Positions 24,353 to 36,819 of a stretch of DNA of 64,000 bases are shown here, piece after piece. Within the stretch, counting starts at the first letter, position 1. Each line of letters starts with the position of its first letter. Below the pieces are notes generated by a model that did no database searches, had not been told where the DNA came from, and saw only the letters and a list, made by a program, of their open reading frames with translations. A program made the translations under genes and the position numbers. This DNA comes from Trichoplusia ni (Eukaryota > Arthropoda > Insecta > Lepidoptera > Noctuidae). The stretch covers positions 1,612,001-1,676,000 of the forward strand of contig NC_039494.1 of NCBI RefSeq assembly GCF_003590095.1, given 5' to 3'.

Positions 24353-27300
24353 GTGAGTAGAGAGCTTTTACGAGTGCCCCGTTACAATTGCATACACTCC
24401 GACCTTAGAGTGACATTTCGAAACTTGAACAGATGTGATTTAAGATGAAACAATTTAAATATCTTACTTCCATAAACGTTCAACAATTGTGCATACAAGT
24501 GGTGTAGGCGAGAACGCGTCTGTAATTGATAAGGATAATCGTGTCGTGAATCAGTCCCGGGATTAAGTACACAACCGGTAGTTAAACGGTCCTAATATGG
24601 TACAGGTAATATTCGCCACGCGTGTCGACATAGGTCACAATTATTAACTTAATTGTCTTAGCGAGTAGGCGACCCATTGTTCGTGGTTTACTTACGTATA
24701 TCGCCTGCTCTATCTCAGACCTGACTTATTCCATATTTATACTGACAGCCAAAACGTTTCGAAATAATACGAGACTCCAATTATAATACCCTAAAAACTA
24801 GTTCACTAAAGCGACTTTGACATGCCAATGTGGTCAGAACATATCGTCGTCCAAAAGCTATTGTTATGCAACGACTCTTTTATATTGTCCCGTGATTATC
24901 TTCCTGAATATCACTTGTGATACAATTTGACATATTGAGGCAATATAATCTAAATGAAAGGATCTTGTGGGTAAGATCGACGTTTCGTGAATGTCCGTCA
25001 CTGGATGTCAGTACATAGGTGGTGTCATTTATTACGAGAGCGGCATCGGAGAGACGTGACATATCGAATCGTGAAGACTCTGCCGCGAATATTCGACTAA
25101 AATGACTGCAACATTATTCAAACTCATCCGCAAACCGTAAACAAAAGACAAGCTATATTATCTCACCTGATTTTCTTTTTTTATTGTTTCAAAGGGGGAA
25201 AGGTGGGTATTGTTGTGTGGTAGTGTCGCGATAACACCGTGACCGCCATACTGCGCTTGCCAGGTGCTTGGGACGCTACTCTCGACATACTTGATGACAT
25301 AACGGAGTGCGCGCTGACGGCGGACGGCGGCAGACCCGTTACATCGAACACCGTTCATGCGTAGCTTTTTTGTTGTACTCCTATCTCAACAACACCATAC
25401 CTAATAGACTCAGCCGAGTATTGTGCAAACATGATTAAGTCACGCAATAGTGGTCATATAAACAATCTCGATCACATATATTTCAATAAAATAGTTAATC
25501 AAATTATTGAAGGTAAAATTTAAGTAGGATAGAGCCTTGAATATATCTTTCAAAATATGAGTACGTTTATATTGCTGATTTTATACGTGATAAGATCCTT
25601 AAACATGACTTATTAATTTGGCGTTATACTGGAATGCAATGTTTTTTATGAATGTGTTGAGAAATTGATGATAAGGGACAAATGTTCGTGAATAATGTGC
25701 ATCGTGCCTATTTATAATACAATAAAAACAACATTGATCATTTTGGAAATATTAATACATTACGCAAACTGTTAAGAGGACCAACCCAGTAATCAGTATT
25801 TGTTAACCAATAACGATTGATCATTTGATGACTTCAAATAATCTGCTGCCGTTTAAAAGCTCTAGATTCCAACTTCAAGCAGGTCAAATTACACTAAATT
25901 GAGCGATAGCTCTATGAATAAAAAAAACGAATCGATCGATATAAGTACGAAGTCACGTCTCGATTTCAATTTAATTGTACGTGTATTAAGAAACGATTAT
26001 CAATTTGTATCCTATAGCAATAACGATTACATAAACGAAGTATACTGGCAACATTGCGAGACGTGATCCCGATCTACGTAAGTAGAGTGATTGCAATAAT
26101 ATCAAATGTTGACAAGCTGTATTTATGTATCAGATTGGGTTCATATTAATTAACAAAACAATAGGAGTGGCAATTATAATAATAACCTGTCAGGTCAGGT
26201 AATCAGACTGATGGAGTTCGTGGAGTTTGTTTTATTTATTAATCAAATTAATTGAAACATATAAATACCTATTTGTAAACTTATTCAAGCCTAAAGTTTC
26301 AACACGTCGCAATAACGTGTCAATGAAATTAAGCTTAAATTACGATTTAATCACCAAGAATTCTCATCCACCTTGGTTTTCTGCTTACCAATTAAAATTG
26401 CAAAAAGATGGAAAGCTATAAATGATCCTTATTTGGTGTAATAATCCATACAACTCTTCCTCGTACAAACTGTTACTGTAATGTGGCTTATGCAAGTATA
26501 ATTTATAAAGGCTATTAAGGAAATTGATTTTTCATTTATAGTGGAGGCAATACGAGTAGAATAAATATATTTAGATTAAAATCAACTCAAACGCTCAATT
26601 ATTAGATAACCCATCGACACGCAACGTTTTATAACTAGAAAAATATATTTCGAAATGTTATCAATTATTGCGTTCGTTTTCTGTGGTGTTAAACGTTTCT
26701 AGTGTGAAAATGACGAGAGGTAAAATTACACTGACCACAAAATACATATCAGCGCTCAGATCATAGCTTGACCACAACGCCATAAATGTTACACCTATTT
26801 TAAATAATTATCTATTAATTAGTTGTTAATTGGATTATTCGATTTTTTTTTAACTAATTACCCTCATTTTTTTTTAAGTAGACCTAAACTTCGTGATTGA
26901 GTAATGTTACATTATAGAACTAGGTACCGAATATACGCGCCGTGTTTCGAAATGTCATTCACATATAGAAGAACTAACAAAAAGCTCCATAGGTTAATAA
27001 AAGAATACATGACTACAATAAACTAAAATGCCTAATTAGACTCATAGTTATACTTTGCAGGGATCCTTTGAAAATGAAATTATAGTGTCCTCTTTAAAGT
27101 ACTTACTTCTAATGTACTAACGAGTGCGCATGTCTGGAACAGTCGGCGCAACCAATTACGAGTTCAGATTAATTACTATATGATCTCAACTGCATTTAAG
27201 CATAATAAAGCCATTATATCTTCTCAACGGATTGTTTCTTTAATTGTACTCACGATATACGAATAGATAAACAATCAGCAATTTGCTTCAATTGTTTTGA

Positions 27301-29310
27301 TAAAAGTTCTCGCAATTTATCATTTGTATTACGAAATATTATGGTGTCGGCTTCCTTATACCCGTCCAATATAGTGTTTCATGTTATTACACTTTGGCCT
27401 CTTTATGCCAAAGCCAAATACGATACTTTCGCTTCCGAATTACAATAATATTATTCTTAACATTTGCCACATATCCGAGTCATGATTTGCCACCGTTCTG
27501 CTCTTTACAGACAGTAAAATTTTAGTTTGCGTACGCCTGAGGGGATTATCGAATGTAGACTGTATTGCTGTCGTAAAAGGAAATAACAGCAAATACTGGC
27601 AACTGTTTAAAACAAGCCTATTTAATAGTAGCGTTTCGCAAAATATTACCCTTCAAAGAGAATGTTTGAACCTTTAAAGAAAGAAACATGCAACAATTGC
27701 ACGTACTAAGGGTTTTTTCTACTAATGGTATCAATTAAGCTATTAAATATGATACCGTTTAAATACATACTTCATTATCAATCAAAGACAGACTAAGTAG
27801 GTACACTTGAATGAACGTAAGTACATCGAAATTTAATGAGCTTTTTCAATACAAAAGATGTTATCTTTGCCGATCAATATAATCTATTGTGAATTGTCAA
27901 TTAACATTCTAAACAAAACGTTTTAACATCACTATTCGAGATCTTTTGCACGGTAATAAATCAGTATTTTATTTATTTTTAAATCCCGATTTACAGCTTG
28001 TCAAACTCACAATCTACATGAATAACTGTCATTGATCCCGTCCTAATGACACCAGATAAGGGCACGTCAAATTGCCGCCATTACTAATCCAGCCTGCTTG
28101 AACATTAATTTTAATTGTTATACGCCTAATTTTACTTCCGGTTTAGCCATTAGCAGCAAGAACAATGTCTGTCGAGCGTTCTTTATGAGATTATGAGACC
28201 GGTTTTACAAACACTTCTAGACAGTTTTATGTCTGCTGCGATAATTTATGAAAATATATGATGTTTTAGGCAATGCTTGTTGATTTCTAGACTACGAATA
28301 TTTTCGTGAAATGGTATGATATTTAAATACCTATTTATATTTTTTGATGAGTTAGAAATCTGATTTTAAATATTAATTTTTTGAGAAATTCTACGATAGA
28401 CTTGCATTTGAATGTGTGCTGAAATAGTGTATATTTCGCTTTATATGGGATTGACCTCTACGTGTATAGTTTACAGACAGTCTGTTTAAGGCAGTGTCCT
28501 AAACGCACTGTTATCTGCGCATAGCCTTAGCGTTTGTGTCACTCGCACTGCTCCAGTTTCGTGCCGGTCCATTGCCGTCGGTCTTACTGCTTACATCAAG
28601 GAAACCACGCCCTAGGACAATCTGACACAACTGCTTATTGCAACAGCTTTCACGGTATCGAATAACGTTCAACGGTATTATATGTCGCGAGCACCAATGA
28701 CCAAATCACTGGTTTTGTTAAATATTTTTATTATAGGAATAGAAACTGTACCGACAATTACGAGACGTTTTCTTGCGTTGTAGACCTGTCATTACAACTA
28801 AACAACATTTTATCGTAATACTCTGGTTTACTTAGATTTCAAATAATTGCCATAATAAATAGCCAGACGTTTATTCACGCAATATTGTCATCTTTAATAA
28901 CCAACTATTCTAATATTTTTTTAAATGGTAATGTAATCAAATGAATACAAATTTTTAACGTATTTACATTTCGTAATAGAAACAAACCAAGTTAAATAAA
29001 ATGTTCTGAAACGTATGCAAAGTCATGACTTAGTATCCACCAAATTGTGTAGAACTGTGACCAATAAAAAAGTAATTGGATCTAGATTTATATTCCGAGT
29101 AATCTCGTTCGATTCAACTTGCTATATTTCATAATCGATATTCGTAACGATTACCTACTGATCGTTAGTTCGAAAGCACGCATTGGCGATATCATAAATT
29201 TACCTTGTAAATAAAGCGTATCAGTTTGTTCCGAATTAAATGTTACATCACAATAATAGTGTTGTTAATGGCATTATTAGTAAAAAGGGATTAATAAAAG
29301 TCGGACATAC
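24353..29310. other. Non-coding DNA, possibly intronic
   Basis: AT-rich with no supportable gene, apart from the weak minus-strand exon candidate at 25155-25358. If the promoter at 24.2 kb belongs to the gene at 36.8 kb, this is first-intron sequence. Confidence 0.4.
25155..25358 (-). CDS. Weak candidate first coding exon, unknown
   Basis: A minus-strand ATG opens a 64-codon frame (with RYVIKYVESSVPSTWQAQYG inside) that runs into a good donor, CAG|GTGAGA, before the in-frame stop. The first half is GC-richer than its surroundings. It would be in phase 0 at the donor, which does not fit the 2-base phase of the exon at 20466-20572, so they are not directly joined. No domain is recognised. Confidence 0.18.
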
Positions 29311-29819
29311 TTGAGGATTGGATTAACTTACCTAAGTGACATCCAATCGTAATTTTATGAAGGTTGATCTGAAATATAATTGATTAACAGAGTAGTATTC
29401 CCATTCGCTACTGTGTGGCATCGCGAATTTTTTCAGAGAATAAAAAAAAAAAGTTTTTTAGTCTATGGCAACTCACAACTAAACGTCACTGATTTAGAGC
29501 TAACCATGATTTTGTGGGTCCCATTATGCCAGGGTTCAGCTATTGATGCTGGGGTTCGGGTGGGTGATTATATTTCAGATCAACCTTCATAAAATTACGA
29601 TTGGATGTCACTTAGGTAAGTTAATCCAATCCTCAATTTTATTTCATGTTGATCTGAAATATAATTGATTAACAGAGTAGTTGTTCAGAGATTGAGGCAT
29701 AATGGGTACATCTTATAAGCCTGGATATGATGAATAACGGTTAAGGCTTTATAATTATTAAGATATCTATTTATAGTGGCATATTATCCTAATATTAGTA
29801 TCTATATTTGTTTTTTTTC

Positions 29820-30350
29820 CATATATTCTGTCATACACATTGATTATTGATCAACTATTAATTTTCATTTTTTATAAAATTAGTCTGTAGTAATTAACAA
29901 ATTTTTCTAAATGCCAAATTTGTAAGCCAAAAGGGCAGAACATGTTGATGTATATATTGTCCTTATATTTTCACCACATCAAAAAATGTTTAATACATAT
30001 ATTCTGTCATACACATTGATTATTGATCAACTATTAATTTTCATTTTTTATAAAATTAGTCTGTAGTAATTAACATTTTTTTTCTAAATGCCAAATTTGT
30101 AAGCCAAAAGGGCAGAACATGTTGATGCATATATTGTCCTTATATTTTCACCACATCAAAAAATGTTTAATACATATATTCTGTCATACACATTGATTAT
30201 TGATCAACTATTAATTTTCATTTTTTATAAAATTAGTCTGTAGTAATTAACATTTTTTTCTAAATGCCAAATTTGTAAGCCAAAAGGGCAGAACATGTTG
30301 ATGCATATATTGTCCTTATATTTTCACCACATCAAAAAATGTTTAATACA
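29820..30350 (+). repeat. 177-bp minisatellite, three units (copy 2)
   Basis: Units begin with 'catatattctgtcatacac' at 29820, 29996 and 30173. Periods are 176 and 177 bp. Copy 1 has only two units. Confidence 0.85.
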
Positions 30351-33300
30351 TGTTTTAGGCAAATAAATACTTCTTTATCTTTGTTCTATTACTGAGATTA
30401 ATGTAATATGAGTTTTTAAGTGGAACAATGAACAAATTTTATGTTATGTTACACATGTTTATGCAAATAAATATATCTTTATCAATTGTTCCACATATTG
30501 TGGAGACTGTGTCCACCAATTTCATGATTGACTATTAATTTCCAATTTGTGCTCTTTTTGACATCAATGTAACTATGACTTTTTTTAAGTCATACAAATT
30601 TCCTGCACCTTGTGCAATTTGATACTTAACCATTAGCTTTTAACAATGTAACTATGGATTTTGAGTAAGACACATTTCCAATACATAGTGATATTGTGTA
30701 CAGTTTGATAATTAATTATTCATTATTAACAATGTAACAATAAATTTTTAGTAACAAATTTTCTACACATTGTGTTAATTGTGTCAAACAATTTGATAAT
30801 TATTTTTAATTATTTACAATGTAATTATGATTTTTTTGTAATACAGATTTTCTTCATATTGTTTTAATTTTGCCATAAAATTAGATAATTAGTTACTAAT
30901 TTTTGCTCTTTTTTAGCGCAGTAATAATAAGAGTATTTAAGGTACTGCAAATATTTCTTATTTATAAGCTATTAATAAGAAATAACAAGATGATAATGAG
31001 ATATTCCATTTACTGTCAGTTGCAGTTTGTAAGTCACTCAATTATGATTAAAATTAAATTAAAATTTTTGTCACTGCAGTTGTCGGTTCCTAAGACATGA
31101 GCTATAAGGCCTTGCAAAGGTAGTAGAACCTACAACCAAACCACCTTTTTCCCTGATTAAACTCAAGAGCATTCCTGCTGCTCTTGCAGATGTACTGCTG
31201 GAGTGTGGGATACAGCTGTCAGCAGGTATAAATTTGATACCTGATTAACTGTTTTGAAGGCCAAGGGTAAAACTTTTAATATGGTAAAGTTAACTTATTT
31301 CAGGTATTGGTTAAGGCTACAAGGATCTTTAAATCTTAGAAGTTAGCCATAATTTATGATCTTAAAAGTAAAAAGTACATTATGGTTCCTTTCCTTTTTT
31401 ACTGAGAGTAAGGTTGGTTATCACAATTCTCATCTTATTAATTGTCAGGGTGTGACATGGGCTATGTTATTTAGTTTAATGTATGAGAGGGCGGCTAGTA
31501 CCCATTGAGCAGCTATCCAAGCTAGGAGTTAGAAGATTTTTGTGTCTTGGTTCAAATAAATAACTAAATAATTCTGTGTCTTCAGATACAGGTGTATTGT
31601 ATGTTTCATTAACATAATATATGTATGTTTGTGTCTATTGTCAACAGAGTTATTCCTGTGCCATATAATTATGTTCTAGCCTATTTTGTCATCATGTTGC
31701 TTGTAACCAGTTGTTGCAAGTTCTATTTAATAACCATCTATACTTTCTTAACCGATAAGCAATATGTTTATAATATTGTGTTTTGAGGCAGCTAGCAGAT
31801 GAGTTAGCTGGTTCAATACAAAATATGGGTTCTGGCTTTCTGTAATACAGGCAAATCTCAATCTGAGTAAGCCTCTCAGAAATCCTTTGTTATCCATGCC
31901 TAATTCCTCTCCCATCTTTAGAGTCAATGCTGATTTGTAGAAATTTAGGGTTTTGAAGCTAGCTCCATTCTCTAAACTTTCTATTAATGTTTCCTAATTA
32001 ATAAGGGTGAAGATCAAAATTGGATCCCGGTTACTGCTTTGTTGACACAGATGGTAACATGATGGTTAATGAGCTATCTAACGTTGGCTTCTAACTGCTT
32101 CCCCTAAGAGATGCTTTTTGTCAGGGCACCTAGTCTGCTCAGTGTGTGTTGTCGGTTAAAAATCCCAAAATTGGGTGAATAAGAACTTAGTGACTTTTTG
32201 CTTTGTCATTATTAATATTCTGAAACATTTAGTAAGGTAAACAAATGTTGGGAATGCTTAAAAAACATATTCATGTCCACTAAGTATTGATGCATATACA
32301 TTTAGTGTTTAGTAGCATTAATGTTATTGGGTGCCTCACTTCTTAGAGATGTGTGTGTCACATTGTTTTTATTGCTATAGATAAACTTGTGGGGCCCAAA
32401 ATCTATTGATAACGAAACAAGTATGGTTTTTTCATTGACTTACATGTGGAACTGAGCACTATTTATCTTACTTATGTATTTGCAGCCATGTTACTCTGGC
32501 TGTATAATCTTGCAATGTGTTTTAATCCAGTTAATATTATGTTCTAATTGATGTATTAAATGCAAGTCATCATTCTAAACAAGGCACCACACTACAATTG
32601 TTTTCGCCATTACAATGTGTCACCATTCTATTAGGAAAGCTTTAGAAACTAGTTCTAGTATACATTTTCTATAATGTTCTTATAGTTTCGGATTATGTAA
32701 TGGGGCCCCATCTTAGGTCAGTTGACAGCATCAAGATTGCTATTGTTATGCAACAAGGCTAAGTACTTAACTTGTTCTATTATTTTTTGTGTGTGTTTGA
32801 ACATAACCTCTTGGGCAGGTTCACAGAAGGTTCCCAACAATCTTGCCAATTTGCTGATTGGGCAATGTTTAATATCATTGATATTTAGTATCTCTATAGG
32901 AGTTGCATTCTTGCTGTATTTCTGATGTTAACTAGTCTCTATTCATAGTAAACCTAAAGTATTTATTGCACTAATATACTTTAATCATAGTTAACAATGA
33001 GGGAAAATCATTTAGATAAATGTGAGTGTAGCCCCTCTGTCAGCCAGACATTTATACTGATTCTAACCAATGGGTGGTCATTCAGACAACAGTTTGTTAA
33101 ATTTCTAGTCTGTAAGGACTGTGGGTGCTGTACATGGACTACATGGAATTGCAGTAAATTTATATGACATTTTCAAACTCAAAGCGGATTAATTCTTCTG
33201 AGTTTAGGTGTTATTGAACCTAAGGAATCAGTTTTATCTTAAGACTGTGCAAGACATGTGATATTGATGGTCCAAGGTTCCCATATCCACAATTTGAAAA

Positions 33301-33725
33301 CTATAATATTTTTCTATATATATTTTTGGTTTTCAGTTAAGAACAAATCTGATCTGTCCGTTGAGTTTGGTGGTCTTAAGAATATTAAATCTTTAGACAT
33401 ATATGTATATAGATAGAAATTTTTACTGTGAGTGCATATTTGTACAGCCCCTAACTCATGAGTTATTGATGGTCTGACACATATTGTTGATTTCATTTAT
33501 ATGTATATTGTTTATGTAAACAATGTTATGTTCAAGTATTTTAAGGTACATTAGTGGTGGTATGTTCACAACATGAAAGACAGTTAGATATATTACATAT
33601 ACCTGGTTGACAATTGCCTGCTGGATGCATGGCATGGTGTACCCTCTCGGGGCCACCCTTCCTGTGTCCTGTTCAGCGAGGGTGTCACAGTTGTATCATA
33701 CCACTCTTGGGTCCACCTTGCTGTG

Positions 33726-33920
33726 CTAGCACTTTGGTTTGATGCCGGACCACTTATGTTTTCCACAGTCCTTGCTTAGGTTTAGAGGTGGTATTCGGTT
33801 ATAACTTTTGTTATACATTCTTGATAGTTGCATTGGTCTTGTTTCTATCTTGAGCCTCGAATCCACCTCGAAGAGTGTCACCATTGGTTCTTGTTGTGGA
33901 CTGTGAGAACCAGTGAACAT
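33726..33920 (-). pseudogene. Broken copy of the element-borne ORF
   Basis: The C-terminal 64 residues match those of the copy 1 frame at 16376-16843 apart from one His/Gln difference. Upstream, the frame is interrupted by TAA where copy 1 has AAA, so the 19-aa repeat part is disconnected. This argues that the frame is not under constraint in this copy. Confidence 0.35.
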
Positions 33921-34005
33921 AGTACGTTCTTCATCAAAACTGTCGTATCTCGTACGAAGTTATGATCTTCGAGCTGTCTCGCGTACAAGCTCGGTTATAC
34001 TTAAT

Positions 34006-34170
34006 GCATGTTGTTCTATCAAAGTTGCGGGCTCGCGTCCCGAACTTTGTAGTAATGCATGTTGTTTGTGTAACATCAAAGTTGCGGGCTCGCGTCCCGA
34101 ACTTTGTAGTAATGCATGTTGTTTGTGTACCATCAAAGTTGCGGGCTCGCGTCCCGAACTCTGCAGTAGG
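34006..34170 (+). repeat. 57-bp minisatellite, three units (copy 2)
   Basis: Units start at 34006, 34057 and 34114, with the same core as in copy 1. One unit fewer than copy 1. Confidence 0.8.
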
Positions 34171-35099
34171 GTTTATCAGAGCTACGACGTCTCGCGAAGA
34201 GCCCGATCTTCGAGCTAAAGTCTCTCGTACCCGCTCGGTTCATGCATGTCTTTAGTACTTCGCATCATCTCACATCATATTTGTGTCCTTGTTCACTGAA
34301 CCTAAAATCAGAGAAAACCTCACCTGTTGGCCCCCCTCTTTGAGGTTATGGGTCAGTGTTCCATCGTTTATATTCCGTAATTTGGGGGCGCCCACAATTT
34401 AACATCGAGCGTGGAGCATCGCGTACTAGCTCGGTTATACGTAATGCATGTTGTTTTGTGTACTATCAAAGTTGCGGGCTCGCGTCCCGAACTTTGCAGT
34501 AGGGTTTATCAGAGCTACGACGTCTCGCGAAGAGCCCGATCTTCGAGCTAAAGTCTCTCGGACCCGCTCGGTTCATGCATGTTTTTAGTATTTCGCATCA
34601 TCTCACATCATATTTGCGTCCTTGTTCGCTGAACCTAAAATCAGAGAAAACCTCACCTGTTGGCCCCCCTCTTTGAGGTTATGGGTCAGTGTTCCATCGT
34701 TTATATTCCGTAATTTGGGGTTCCATCCCACGGCGATGAACCTAGGGCAAGGGCTGCGTACACGCATTCTGCATTAACTCCGCAGCGCCTTTATAGTCTC
34801 GAAGATCACTTTTAAACATCTTGGCCAGTATTTTCAAGGCTTTTGTATCACTTGGCAATACTTTTTCGACTTGAAATATGCCAAAAACTATTTAAATAAC
34901 GTAATTAAAGTGTAATTAACAAAATCACCACGATGCCGTTAAGTCGCGAAAAAAGAAAGTGACGTTTAGTTGTGAGTTGCCATAGACTAAAAAACTTTTT
35001 TTTTTTTATTCTCTGAAAAAATTCGCGATGCCACACAGTAGCGAATGGGAATACTACTCTGTTAATCAATTATATTTCAGATCAACATGAAATAAAATT

Positions 35100-36819
35100 T
35101 CTATTATGTTGTACGTGCACGTTCTGTATAAAGAGCTATGTGTATAGATAGACATTTGGAGTAGAAAGGCGCATGATTACATGAGCAACTAAACAAATGA
35201 TCTGCCGAGTCTCACGTTCTGAAGATATAAAAAATAGTACATTAAACGTGCCGTCATTATTACTTCATATGAACTCGTGAACGCCCATTTTTGTGTATCT
35301 ACAGCTTCATAAATAATTATATATTAGTCGTTATGGCTAGTGGTTATAAGGATTTGATTATAATGCAAGCAAAGATTAAAACATTAAATTAGATATGCCT
35401 TTACAATCAATATTTAGACAAGTAGAATGTGTATATATCATAGAAATATAACCTATTAAAATAGTTAAAATTGCACACCGTCTCAAAAATTCAGGTAGAA
35501 TTAAATTCTATTCTGCTGAATAAAAATACGTACCTTCTGTTGTTTAAACTCCTTAAAAAGCACTGTAAGAAAAGGACAGGGTGTTATTTATACGCCGTGC
35601 GATTGTAATTTAATTATTATTTAGGCATCGTAACGAGCATACAAATATCTAATTATTATACTGTTCCTGTACCTACCTGTGTAATCAATATTCGTTCGTG
35701 CGGTCCTAAACAAAACCACCTGAGCCTTTTAAAGTTGTATCAGATTCCAAATATTTTTTTCTTTAACATTGACAAATCTAGAACCTTGACATTTAATAGC
35801 ATTTTTTAAAGTCTATGTCACTTTTTCTCGTCACGTCGATAAAACAGAATGATACAGAGCTAAGTGGCTACTTTGTTAACACCCGGATTTCTTTTTACGA
35901 ATTATTATTTGTATGTTTTATTAGCATTACATTTGCAATCTTCAACCAATTAATGTACTTACAATTGAATAAAAGGTATTATCTTTTTAAAAGTTTCTCC
36001 CATAAACTCACGTTTAATTAAACTTTTTCAATTAGAATTTACAAAGGAGATCAAATAAAAAAGGGCAAAATAATCCCGTTTTCATTACTAATTTTGTTTA
36101 AGTATTTTTTCATCCAGTTTATAATCGCTCAGTAGTTTCAAGGCCGCATCTTATCAAATATTCATGTTTGGAGTTTTTGGAAAAAAGACGGAATAAGAAG
36201 TAGATCATCATTTAGTGTCGAAGTTTATACATAATTAGGTATAAGATTATGTAATTTTATCGGAACAATTCATTGTAAATGGCTAATTGAGGGTGTCGCA
36301 ACGTGATTGTTCCGCGGCGTCGAGATGCGCGTGCGAACAACTCAACCTACCTATTGTTCTTACAAGTGTTTTGTTAACACCTCTGTCTATGTAAAAGGAG
36401 AAAAGATTAATTTTCATTTCCACGACAAACAAGGAAGAAAAGTATGATGGTATTTTAGGACAATCAACTTTGTCTTCCGTATATTCTTACTTAACTTCTG
36501 TTTTTTTGTCCGTTTCCGTTTTTAGTCTCAAACTTTAAGTCTGCGCATAAAAATGTAGAGTACTTAAAATATTTAAACTAAAAAAAATAAAGTCCAAAGG
36601 TTAAATAACAATTTCAAAAAATAAATTAGACAGAAATTCATAACTGACTTAAATCATAGATACCTTTTTAGTACTTAACTAAATCTCTGGTCTCTATTTG
36701 GTATTCTATTTTTACTCATGTACCTATATGTTCGTAGTTCGGATCTGTGTTGTCGGAATGAACGCATTTTATTGTTATAATATATTGTTAAGTAATATAT
36801 CTCTGTCTGTTGATTTCAG
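35100..36819. other. Non-coding DNA upstream of the CPAP1-like coding start
   Basis: AT-rich. I see no exon, RNA gene or intact mobile element. It is likely intron or 5' flank of the gene beginning at 36820. Confidence 0.5.

Larger units (their letters stand above)
29311..35099 (+). mobile_element. 5.8-kb composite inverted-end element, copy 2
   Basis: This 5789-bp copy matches the element at 12125-17807 end to end. The differences I can see are scattered single bases, short indels and repeat copy number. It has the same fused MITE at the left (29311-29638), the same inverted ends and no transposase. Compared with copy 1 it has one more 177-bp unit, one fewer 57-bp unit and a 4-bp deletion near 33500. 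The flanks (left 'tcggacatac', right 'tctattatgttg') are unrelated to those of copy 1. It may sit in the first intron of the CPAP1-like gene. Confidence 0.85.
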
